64,000 bases of DNA from contig VFFE01007650.1 of the NCBI GenBank assembly GCA_008921705.1, positions 1,887,984 through 1,951,983 of the forward strand, given 5' to 3'. The DNA comes from Burhinus oedicnemus (Eukaryota; Chordata; Aves; Charadriiformes; Burhinidae). Positions 11,801-23,500 of the stretch are shown one piece after another. A program made the translations under genes and the position numbers. How positions within the stretch are numbered: position 1 is the first letter of the stretch; every line of letters begins with the position of its first letter. The notes below the pieces were generated by a model. It did no database searches. It saw only the letters and a list, made by a program, of their open reading frames with translations, and was not told the DNA's origin.

Positions 11801-14800
11801 AAGAAAGCTACCAGCAACATCCCCATGCCTTGCATTAGCCAATGAAAACTCCAGGTAACATACCATTTTCAGGTAAATATACACTCTCACGGCTACTGAC
11901 TGGAAACCCGTGAAGCCAAGTAGTTACCACTGTGTTTGCAGTTTGTGTTTAAAGTGTGTAATTATCTCTCCAACCCTCTACACAAATGTGTTTCACCGTA
12001 TTTTAAAGGTGTTTAATGAACATTTACTGACATGTATAGAATCCAACAACTATCAGAACAATTCAGTAAAAGAATTTTGTTGAGAAACTTTAATCTAGAA
12101 ACAGAGAAAAAGATTTCTAACCTTTCTTTCACTAAAGTAACATCTTGGAATTCTGATATTTTCCTGATATGAACATCAAACATATAGACATGGACTAAAG
12201 GCAAGATGAACCTTGAGGGTCCATATGTTACTGGTAGGGTCCACATGTTATTAGAAATTTATCTGTAGACAGGAAAGCTTGTTCTGCTGAGATATAGAGC
12301 ATGAACTGCCAAAGAATTTGAATAAATGTAACTTGCTTTTTATGTTTAATTAAGTAAAATTAAGTAAACCCCAGGTTTTAAGTTTGAAAGCTTTTGCTTA
12401 TTTTGTTACATCTTGTCTATGGTGGGCCAGTCAACACACAAAGCAGAAATCCCACAAATGAGAAAGTCATTTTTCGACCCAGGGGACAGAAATGGGTTTG
12501 AATGAAACAACAATTTTTCAATATTCATTCAAGCCATATTTCCAAATTTATTATTGAATTGTCTAACACATTTTCCACTGTCACAATCATCATATTATTA
12601 CAGGATAAAATTGAATTTAGATTCATATCTAAAACCGTTTACTCACTGTAATTCAACTAACTCATCAGAATTTGTTAAAATATAACTTTCCTTATATTTT
12701 TCTAAAATCATGTCTTGAATTTGAAAGCGAGTTGTAGTGTATAGTCCTGCAGAAGTTCCTAACACCACTTTTGAAGGAGGACACTATTTGAAAAAGAACA
12801 AGAGAGGCAAAATCCTTTTGCTTTTGTCAAAATATATAGGCTTTACCCCAGTTATGAAAATCAAGCAAGGTCCAATTTGCAGGGCACATGAAAAGAGTGT
12901 TATAACCTTATGCTCACCATGCTCAGCAGGATGGAAACATGATTAGCAACATACCTGATGAGAAAAACATGTTAAAAGTGTGATTGCCTATTATATGTTG
13001 AAATGGTTACTGTAAGAATTCAGAAATTATTTCTATTGAAGAACATATTTGAGTTTTGCTTATTCATGTTTGCAAATAGATTTTTAGTGGATTGCAACAC
13101 TTATTGCTCAAAAGTAATTCATTGCTCAAAAGTACTTACTGACTTGTAAGGCATCTTTTTTCCTCACTAGAAACCTGATGTTGTTTTCCTGTGGTTAAGC
13201 CTTCTTTAAAATTTGTGTTTTACAAAAAAGGTAGAATTATTGTTTCACGTTTCATAACTAACAGACTAGTATGTCTATCCTTAAAACTGTAAATGAAATA
13301 TTATTATGTTATTTTCTGAGAATGATTAATAATAATAAAGCACAGCTGTCTAAAAATTTATCAAAGAGTAAAAGGGTTATGAACATATGAAAATCAAAAT
13401 TAAAATTAATGTGATCACGTTGTGCATTACCCAGCAGAGTGGCACACCCTGCAATTTTGGCTGAGATACAAATGTCATGAAAGACCTCTTCTTTTCTCCT
13501 TCTGCCTTCCTCTCCCCCAGCCTGGGTTCAGAGTAATTTTAATACCAGCAATTTTCTGTGATTCCACATAACATTTGGGGACTGTCTGCAATTTGGCTCA
13601 ACACCGTATGGAATAGGCTTGGTGTCATAGTATGTTTCAGTCTCAGACATGTTGTGCAAGTTTAGTGTTTCATGAAATTAGCAAGAGTTTTGTAACCGTT
13701 CCCTTGTAGGCTGGCCTACACTTGGAACAAGCGGAAAATGCAGATTTTACCTTATAAGTTCTCAAGCCAGAAGGCCACAAGGGACTTCTGTGCTAAAGCA
13801 GATGAAACCCGGCTGTTCTGAGACTCAGACTGAGAATGAGATGAGAATGAGATTTGGGTCTCATTCTGCTTAAAAACTTGAGTGATGGTGACAACCCTTC
13901 CCATCTGAAGCCAAACTGCTGTTGCATAACTAAGGTAAAACACCAAATTGTGGAGGAAGACCAAGATGAAATCCCCTTAGGTTTTCATTGTAACATAGAC
14001 GTCCATTTCTTTGCATTCCAAATTAATTTTTTTTATCTATGTTGTTTACCAAATTACACTTTGTATGACCATGAAGTGGCCAGATATGGTAATTTTTTCT
14101 AAATTTGCTAAGTGACTTGTGACTTTGTATTCCAAACCATGAGCATGCTTCAGATGACTGAGTTTCAGAACTGCTAAAAGTCAAGTCTATTTCAAATTGC
14201 CTTCAGGTAGATGCAGAAAATTGCAGTGTTCTCCAAATCGCTAAATGCTCCAAACCACTTAAAAATACCTAGGTATTTTGGCAATGCTGATGAACAGCTG
14301 CTAGGCAAATATGAAGTAGACAGGAAGGTTATGCCAATGGAGAGTGAATGATATTCTAAAGTAAGACTTTATACATTTAACAAGTAAAGGTTGATAAAAT
14401 ATTTAATTCAATATGGTGTGTAACACTACCAATTTTGTTACTTGTGAAAAAAAAATGGTCCTCAAGAAATGGAAGTTTTACAAAGAACAATGGCAAATGG
14501 TAAATGCATGCAACTTATACTCAACAATATTTTACATATATCTTCTATTGTTTAGAAATAACACTTTACAGTGTTTCCTTCTAAAATGGAATCAATTTGG
14601 AATACAAACACCACGCCATCAATTTTTCCCTCACTCGAAGTTTCAAATGATCATCAACTATGCCTTTAATTACATTCTTACTATGTAAGACTAATTGCAA
14701 AATATACACTTAAATTTTGTTATGAGCAATTAAGTAATTGTGAATTGCGCGCACATAATTTAAATGTTTATATCAAGAAAATACAGGATGGAAAATTTGT

Positions 14801-17800
14801 GGATGGGGCTTGTTATATTTTAAGCATATAATCCAGAACTGGAGCTCATTAGTGTATCTACTCTGCTTATTTGCATGCAAAAATATAAGTGGTGGCAAAA
14901 ACATTATGTAAATGAATTAAAAAAAACCCTGCTGACCTATTAGAAATTGTAGATGTCAGTATTGTGCATTCCAGCAGCACTGCAAGAGAACAGCCCAGGA
15001 CAGGCGTATTTACAGATCCCTGGAACAGTGGTCAGGTTAGAAAGAGAACTAGCTTGAATGCTTTGTCTTGAACAGTCTTATTTAACAAAAAAAATGTTTT
15101 TCACCAGCACATTCATTTTAATGGCATCTTCCACTTGAAAACATTTTCCCAATTGTCCTGTTTTTTGTACTAGTATTTGGTAAGAAATGAAAATAAAAAA
15201 TTTACACGAACATGGCCACTTCTGAGAAAATGGAAATTCTGAGCTGGAAGTAATGGGTGGAAGTTTCCAATGGCATGAGCAGTTAACTACGCAGCAGTCA
15301 ACATGCAGCAATGGGAAGTAGTTCAAAGCTCCGGTGAGCCCACTCGAGCTGCAGTGATACAGTGGTGAACTTGCCAGGTGGTGGGAAACTGCCATTCTGT
15401 GATAGTCAGTACTACTGCACCCATTCCCTATCCGAGGGAAGGAATGCCATGTGTAATGGACATTGATTCACTGTGCATGGCAGGACTATACCCTGATAAG
15501 ATTTAATTCCATTTCGGCCATGGTGATTCACTTCACTTTGGGAATGAAGTAGAACTCAGGTTAGGAGATTCATGAGCTCAGAAATCCTGCACAGAATGAC
15601 TTTCCATTTTATGTCCTCATCATTTTCTCCCTGGAACAATTTTCACTGTGCCACAGTGAATGAAGGAATCTGCAGTACAATTCTAGTTTGACTCTGTCCC
15701 TCCTTCCCTATTCTCTCTCCCACATCTGAAAGCATCCGTCATTGGGGAGATATTGTGCGTTCACAGCCTCCCTGGAGGGGTTCCTATTTAAGACAAGGTG
15801 TGCACAGCCTACATACTGCAGCCAGGATAAAAATCAGCACTGGCTTTGCCCTTTCTAAGCAGCCCCTTTTCCTTTTTTTCTCTTGCTGCATGCATTCTGA
15901 ATGGTACTACACTGTACATGCCTGCTGAAATCCCAATCAAAACTTATTGTGCATGAAATTCACTTATAGCGTATTAGGTGCCCAACTGGGCGTGCAACTA
16001 GATTCTTTGCCTGCACATCCTATGGAAAAAAGGCTGGGGTCTGAGGAGATTTTGTTCGGTTTTGATGACTTCCATCAAAAAAAAAAGGTTGTGGCTCTTA
16101 CAGTGGTGGATGACAGCAAACTGCCCTCCATCACCATCAATCCTTTATTTTCTTGTGCTCCAGTTCCTGCCCAGCGACTGCAGCTGACATTCTGTAGCCC
16201 AAAAACTGCTGGGTTCCAGCTAAAGGACTGATTTTAGGATTGGTTTCTGATAGGAACTGGAGTCTTTGCTTTCCATTCCTGCTGTGAGGCTACTGCAGAG
16301 CATTAGGAAAAAAAGGTGAAGCTAACTTTTCCCATTTTGTTAGACTGACTCACAGACCTTCCTTGAGAGTTACCTGAATGTTGTATTTTATCATCCAGAC
16401 AAAACTTTCTTTTACATTTCAGTTGTTTGTCTATTGATTGTGTTGTGTTCTGTAATTGCTAATCCCTGCAAGGCAGCAAGGTCAGGTTTTAGTCTTGACA
16501 CATAGAACTTGATCCTTGAGGATTGTCTGTAAAGGCACTGTAGCACTCAAGGGATGCAGAGGTAAGCACTGGAGGTGCTTCTAACCAGTGTGCTTAAAAC
16601 TTCTCAAGCCTTATCCAGGGGAAAGATATGGAAGCTCTGACATCTCCATGTCTTCTTTAGTGTTGGAAACTGGTTCAGAGTATTTAGTGTGCTCTCCTTG
16701 AGGTCTCCTATGCACCATGGTCACAGGTGTTACATCCCTTTTTATCAATACTCTTCTCAAACTGCATGGCATTGCAGCCTTTGGGGCTAGAAGCACCGTT
16801 ACTGTCACACGTGGAAATGATGGTAACAGGAAACAGATTTTTAATTTCACTACTTATTCTCTGATTACTAACATAGTACTAATTTGCTGAAACATCATAT
16901 CCCAACGCATGTAAATTTATCCCTGTTCCCCACAGTTCTGAACGATGATTCAGACTTTGTAGTGTTGCTGTCTCTCCTCAGAGAAGGTATTTGGGTTTCA
17001 TAGGTTTTCTGTTGTCTCAGGGGTAGTATTCTGCAGGCTGGCAATAGCAGAAGGACCTGCCAGTTGGAAAGAATGACAAGAAGAAGGAGAAAAGGTACCT
17101 TCATTTAAAAGAAATGCTAGATGAGGGAACAAAGGGATAGGGCGTGTGATGCATTTCACAAGGCTATCTGGATGTGTTCAGCAGAAATGACTGAACACAC
17201 CAGGGAGGATACACTGTGCTGCGTCTTGAGAAGTGTTAGAGTGGCGTGTGCTGCAGAGTTGCTCTCACCACAATTTCTACCTGATCTCTCCGAAGCCTTC
17301 CCAGCGACTGGCACAGGCCTGTCTGTGTCTGCTCGGCTCTGCCTGAGAACATGCCAGCCATGCTGTTGCTCTGAACAAATGTGAACATAAACAGAAGAAC
17401 ACAAACAACAACATGGTGAAAATGCATATCCGACACTGCTGAAATATTGTCCTGGGGGATTATTACTGTGTGTTTCTCAAAGTAGGGACTTGGTCTGAAT
17501 TCAAAAAATGCCTGTTGAAGTAGGACTACTCAAATCTAAATAATTATAACGACAGATGATAAATCTATGTGCAGATTTGAACACATAAAAATGTATTGTA
17601 AGATACGTTTGATTGGCTTCTCTCCAACTAACACCACATTCCTAGCATTCACTTAAGATCATTGTTCTCTGAATGTCTCTCGCATTTTTTTATTATGAGG
17701 TTCCTTTTCCATGACCTTTGCTATCTAAAAGCTAAGTGCCCAGTTTAAGCAAGTCATCAGTCTCCTAAGGTCTTTTTTAAGTTGGTAAAGATATCCTTTA

Positions 17801-18170
17801 AAGATGCCTTAATCCCACCTGTTTCACAGAGGGGTCTTGAATGGCTAGCCCACAATAGATACCAGATTTTCATATAATAAAACTGGAAGAGAATGCTGCT
17901 GTCATTTTGCTCAGATATATATATTCCTTTTATTGTGTTACACATCATTATCTTTAATCTGTTGTGGTTTTTTCTTTGTGATTTAGTTCCTTCTGGGACA
18001 GCTAGTCTATCTGCAAACATGGGATTTGGGGTGGTACTGTTGAATGTCTAACCAAAATAATAAACTTTTTCCAAAGGAAAGAGAACTTTGCAGGAAAAGG
18101 AAAGGTTCATATACATCGCATACAACTGCATTGCAGTTACTTTCTGTGTTTTCTTGGTCCACCTGCCTAT
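5816..18170. other. 12-kb stretch with no gene recognised
   Basis: No gene, RNA gene or identifiable interspersed repeat was found. Small structures are present: a (CA)n tract at 7187-7212; a purine-rich tract at about 7320-7430; an 18-bp tandem pair at 13103-13134; an 11-bp tandem pair with an adjoining inverted copy at 13832-13867; and a 19-bp near-perfect palindrome at 15642-15660. The region near 9380-9600 is locally GC-richer and carries a 177-codon frame (9450-9983), but no motif or splice context supports it. Highly diverged repeats could be hidden here. Confidence 0.5.
13103..13134. repeat. Short tandem duplication (ATTGCTCAAAAGTA x2, 18-bp period)
   Basis: ATTGCTCAAAAGTA occurs at 13103-13116 and again at 13121-13134, exact in all 14 bases and separated by four bases. 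A local replication-slippage duplication is the simplest explanation. Confidence 0.8.
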
Positions 18171-18330
18171 TCACAGAATAGCAGAAGCACAGAATGGCTG
18201 GGGTAGGAAGGCACCCCTGGAGGTTGTCTAATCTGCCCTCCCAGCTCAAAGCAGGGTTAAAAAGAGCAGGTTGTTCAGTCTCTTGTCCAGTCGGGTTTTG
18301 AATATCTTCAGCCTTTATGAAGAAAAGAAA
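18171..18330 (-). mobile_element. CR1 LINE 3' end, antisense, heavily truncated
   Basis: The segment begins at the CR1 tail (TCACAGAATAGCAGAAGCACAGAATGG) and continues with the typical antisense 3' UTR wording: GGGGTAGGAAGGCACCCCTGGAGGTTGTCTAATCTGCC, then an AGCAGG block and CAGTCGGGTTTTGAATATCTTCAGC. Only the last ~160 bp of the element are present, as usual for CR1, which is mostly 5'-truncated on insertion. Several positions differ from the usual wording, so it is moderately old. Confidence 0.85.
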
Positions 18331-19678
18331 TACTTTCTGCAAGGATATATACATTACTGGAATGCCATCTGAGTTGACAACAACCAAATTGTTCCCATCG
18401 ACCTGTTTGACACAGTGAAATTACCTGTTGTCGTCCATGCTAACTTTATGTTGGGCAGAACCTTCATTTAACAGTGTATTCAATGACACAGGCACACTTA
18501 AAATGTTGTTAATTAATATATCAGGCACTGAGCAGATCTTTGCCTATCAGCTGCAGCTCCCTGCTGTGTAATGTTTTGATTTTGGAATTCATTTAGAGCT
18601 CATGTCATGAAAGATATTAGAGCATCCAAACCAAAACTAAATTTTATTTAACAGCATTTATGATAACTTTCCAAAGCATATGAAAAATTAAGAAATACAT
18701 CTTATTTATCCATGCACTAGGGAAAGCAATTATGCCAATTGCATATTGTATATAATATCAGCTATAACTTAGGAAAGAACGATTTTTGTGTGTGCACAGT
18801 CTCACACAATGAAATTTGATTTACATAATCTCCACACCACAAAACATAACTTATACCATTTTGTTTTTTAAAATTATGTATTTTGCTTCAAAATTAAGGT
18901 TACTAATAAAGTGAGGCTACTAATATTACAGCACTATCATAAAAAACTAACAAATACAAGGACATATCTTCCTTATTCATAAAGACTAATTAGAAAACTC
19001 CTTACTGGTATTGAGCCCAAGATGTCCCAGATAATTCATAAGGGATACCATAAGGAATTTTTCTTTTGTTTAAACAAATAGTTACTTCCAAATGTACATT
19101 GGTGTAGTTTTGTTATGAAATACTGACAGCAATTTAAAAGGACTTTGTAAACTTGCTGAAAACAGATGTTGCATTTTACTTTAGTAGAAGGCACACCGAA
19201 GTACCATATACTGTGGAGGGGAATGGCGTGGCGTGGCAGGAGGGTCAGGCTTTCAAATCCAGTCCCAGAGCTGAGGAATAAATCATATATTGGTCTTAGG
19301 GAGAAACCAGTTTGCATGTCTGCCCTCTGGAAGACTCTCTTTCAGCAGTCCAGCCACTTTGAGTGTGCTAGCTTATAACATCATAATGTGCCTCAAACAA
19401 TCCATCAAATTCTAAAATGTCATAAACATACCTGGATGCGTAGAAGGAACAGTACCCTCTCAGCACGACCCCTAAAATAGATCTGGGCATTTACATTGGT
19501 GCTATTTAATCAGTAGTGCAATATGAATTGAAATGCAGCTTACCATTTCCACACTAGGATTGCTATTTGTTCCTCAGTTTCTTCAAAGTTTATCTTGGCA
19601 ATCCACAGAAATAGTTGTCTACTTGATGAGGCTTCCTGTGTTGCCACGAAAGAGAGAAACACATAGTAAACAGACTAA
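18331..19678. other. No gene recognised; unique AT-rich sequence
   Basis: Nothing identifiable was seen. The minus frame at 18007-18387 overlaps the CR1 tail and is not a gene. Confidence 0.5.
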
Positions 19679-19683
19679 CTTGT

Positions 19684-19712
19684 TGTCCTGGTTTGAGGCC
19701 CAAACCACGACA
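19684..19712 (+). mobile_element. 29-bp LTR relic: both LTR termini only, with 5-bp target-site duplication
   Basis: The 29 bases consist of a left arm TGTCCTGGTTTG, a 5-base centre AGGCC and a right arm CAAACCACGACA. The right arm is the reverse complement of the left except for one base, so the unit is almost a hairpin. It is flanked by CTTGT on both sides (19679-19683 and 19713-19717), an exact 5-bp duplication. The left ten bases TGTCCTGGTT equal the start of the solo LTR at 44027. The right part, GAGGCC(C)AAACCAyGACA, matches that LTR's last bases (GAGGCCAAACCATGACA) with one extra C. The best reading is an ERV LTR insertion that lost everything but its ends while keeping its target-site duplication. 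An independent tiny palindromic element with the same ends is the alternative. Confidence 0.65.
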
Positions 19713-20064
19713 CTTGTTTAATTTAGGCAGTAAGAATAGGGTGAATTCACCTGAAGAGATGCCTTGCATCTTAAAGAAGGAACCTTACGCCAGACATCTG
19801 ACTTTAAGATGTCAAAAGCGAACTGATGTGAATCACAACTCTAAAATATAAAATAGATTAGCAGATGAAATATTATGCTTCTTTCCTGTTGATCATGATC
19901 AAACAATTTGATCAATACAGAAAAGATGCACATTTGTTTTCTGTCTATGTCTTTAAGCAGAGGCAGTAATCCATAAATTACATGTAATAGTCACAACTGA
20001 ACTTAAAAATGACAGCTAAGGTTGTGTTCCTCCCAAACTTGCTGTGCAGATGAACACTCTAATC

Positions 20065-20570
20065 TGTATGGGAATCACAGCACAAGACCAGCAAGGACCT
20101 CAAAAGAGCCTCAGTGTGTTCTTTTGCTCCATGGCAAAGGTGACTAGGTCTTGATCATTCTTGTCAGATACTTGTTTAAGCAGTTCCCAAAGTTCTCCAG
20201 TGCCAGAGCCTCAACAGCTTCCCCAGACTGATTTATTCCAGTCCTACACTACACTTAGCATCAGAAAAACTTTGCTAGTATCTAGTCTAAATCTTCATGC
20301 TAATTCAAACCAATTACTTCTTACACTATCCCTCACTGGCATAGTCAATTATTTTATTTCGCCTTTAAGCAGCCGTTTATGCATTTGAACAATGTTGCAT
20401 GCCTCTTCAGTATGCTTTAATTTAAATGACCCTTCAACCTTTCTTTATAGATTATGATTTCCTGACTTCTTCATTGCTCTCCTCAGGATTCTGCTCAGCT
20501 GGTTCATGTCTTTCTTGAAGGACAATGCCTGAAACTAGAGAGCTGAGTCCTTATTAGTCATAATCAGAGA
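20065..20570 (-). mobile_element. Ancient CR1 LINE 3' region, antisense
   Basis: Read in plus orientation, the order of blocks matches the antisense 3' end of old amniote CR1. It starts with a degenerate tail (GGGAATCACAGCA), then AAGGACCTC, TTGATCATTCTTGTCAGATACTTGTTTAA, CTCCAGTGCCAGAGCCTCAACAGCTTCCCCA, ATTTATTCCAGT, TCTAGTCTAAATC, ATTACTTCTT, CAACCTTTCTTTATAG, TTGCTCTCCTCAGGATTCT and CATGTCTTTCTTGAAG. Divergence is high and no reading frame survives, so it is far older than the CR1 copies at 1-930 or 3873-4660. The frame at 20161-20388 is by-product. Confidence 0.8.
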
Positions 20571-23500
20571 GAAGGGATTACTTCAAGTGTTTTGCATACT
20601 GCATTTATTTTATATGTTCCCATATAATGCCAACTCCTGTTCTAAGCCTATAGATGAAGACTGAAAATGAAGACTATAATGCTGATGAAGCTGACTCCAT
20701 ACAAAAAGTAGCTTCATTTTTCTGAGACCCTTCATTTTTGTAGTATCAAGAGCTATCTAGCAGCTAATGCAGATATTAGTAGCTAGATATAAAAAAAAAA
20801 TGCAACCATGGAACTGCCATTTCAGAAACAAGTTTAGGGTTTAGACACAGTTGAATATCTGTTCTTTGGTTGTGATTACTTGACAATGAAGCTAAATATA
20901 TGGGGTTTTTTCCCTCATAGAGCAGACGAGTCCTAAGCGTTAGTAATTCAAGCATCTCTGCACTGTTCTGCTTGGTATCTTGAACTGTGACCCGGGCTCA
21001 CTTCCTAAATGGAAGTGCGCTGCTACCATGACTACTGCTGACGTTAGCTGCCAGGCAAGCTTAGCTTTAGTGTCTCAGTTACAGTGACAGTAAAAAAGAT
21101 CAGAGTCCAAATGTGATGAAGTGTTTACATATAAAGTATATAAGTGGTTAGTATGAAATAAGTATCAAGATAGAAGCCCTGCAACTGGACCTTGCAGCTG
21201 TCACTATTTTGTAGACAGTACTTTTGACCTTTGAAGGATAAAGGAAGAATCTGTTGCAGATCACCCTTTTTTACCAGCTCATGCCATACCTTCAGATGCT
21301 ACCCAGACCAGCTCCATATTCCCCCACAAACATCTAGGTTGGAGCTGCTATAGCTCTAGCACTCCATGGCCACTGGAGTTTGAAGCTGGTGCTGTTATGG
21401 CTACTGCTCCCTCCTGGGCTCATGAGAGTAGATAGAATGGCATGCGGTGTTTCCTTGACTAATGGAGCTGGCCAAGACTTCCTCCCTCTTTTGTCTGTGC
21501 TCCCCAATAGAAAATAAAGTCCATATTTGGAGAGCTTTTTTAAAGCATGTTTACATGCTTTGGTTACTAAAAACACCCCCTGTTATAACTAACTAACTGA
21601 CTAACTAGAACTAATTCACCTCTGAATATCCACGTGCTGTTTAGTTATCAATGAGTTACTGGCTTTGACAAAACAAAGCCCATAGGTCTATTTTTAATTG
21701 TGTGGGTACATACAGATTAATGTATGATATCATGTTTTATATTTGGACTTCTAAATGGTAAGAAAAATGTTTAAATGGTTACAACAATCTATTTTGTGTA
21801 GGTAATGGGCTGGGTCTTCAAAAGCCTGTAGGTAACACAGAACTTTAGAACTGTTAACAGCATAAGATAGAGAATAAAATAAATGGATAGGTTTCACTGC
21901 TGTTTGCCAAAATTAATATTTTTTTGTGAGTTGTCTGTCTGGTGACTAGCTTCTAAGGTAACTTCAATATAATTCAGAAATGACAGTCTGCCCTTGAATA
22001 TGGTCAGTAATGGATCTTCATGACCCGTCACTGTACATGGGCTTGTCAGGGCTCTTATCTTTTAAACTAATACTCTGCCTAGATAAATCCACTAACATTC
22101 AGCATACTTTATGAGCACAATACTTAAAATTAAAGTTTGCTTTACCTAGGGCAGAAGGATACTGGGATTGTATTTAATTGAAATCAATTTGTGTTGCAGT
22201 AGTTATAATTTGGCGTGTCCTTTTCTCCTGAACCTGCTTTCCTAAAGAAGATGAGGATTTCTATAACTAGATGTTATTTTCCTATTTAAATAAATTATTA
22301 AAAATTGCCTTGAATTTAATATATGTTTTGAGCTCACTGCAACACATTCATGTTCTAAGGCAACTTTTGTACAACTTTGCTCTGATGATGTGCATTTAGT
22401 AGAATTCCAGCTGGCAGCTAGAGGCTTTTCAACCCTCAGCAAGATTCAACCTCAGTGGTGTAACATTAGAGTAGTGGAAGTGCAATGCATCCTTTTCCAA
22501 CTCATTAACAGAGTTCAGAAGGTTTCAACTGAGAGTTCATGTCAACATTAGAAAGTCTAAAATTGCTGTAATGCTCATTTTCTGCAGGCTCTCTCTGCTG
22601 ATAACAAAATTATTTTTTTAAGCTTAAAAAAAAAGAAAAATCTGAGTAACCCATGAGGGTGAGCATAGCCATTTAAGACATACATTTTACACTTAATATA
22701 GGGAGAGAAACTGCTGTGCAAGTGTGGTAAATTTGCATTCCAGGGGCTTTGGACTCCTTGCATGGGCAATATAGAATTAACCTGTCCATGGGTGTATACT
22801 ATTGCTCACGTGCAGTAGACAGAAGGAAAATTTCATTAGATCTGCTGTTTCTGAACTTACAACTGATGGGAGTTAACAGTTATTTTTAATAGTGCATCTT
22901 TTTATCATATGTCATTAATATGGTAAATACAATGCCAATTTACAGAGAGGTCTGAGTGTACATTTTCTTCAAAGGAAATATGTGAGAGGGAGAATTCAGG
23001 TCTTACATTCCAGAGATGCTATTCTTAAACTTATCAAAAAAGATGTTAAAATGCATGATACGAAAATCATTCCTTTTGTTTTCTTGCAAAGACAACCAAA
23101 AACCCTAAAAACTACTGCCAGGTTACAAACAGCAAGTGTGAAAAACTTAGCAAGGAAAGGAAAGCTTTCTACACTAATGAAAGGCAAAGGTTTTCTTTTA
23201 CATGTACACAGCTTCAGAAACCAGTCAAATTGCTGTCCTTCCTCCTGCTGGTTCTCATTGTAAAGACCCTGGTGCAGTCGGTCGGTAGTCTTAAGCAGAA
23301 GTCTCAAGTTGGGGATCTCTTACAAGGTTTTGAAGGGCTCAGAAAACGTTCTGGTGCTGGAAGGTGGAGGTTGGGAGGTCACTGGGGGTGGCAGGCCAGC
23401 TCAGGGGCTGTGTGGTAGGCTGGGATGGGTGCCTCTGAGTTTGTGCAGGGGCAGAGTCCCCTCAGGGTGGCGCAGATGTGGTCGAGTTTGCTGTTTTCTG

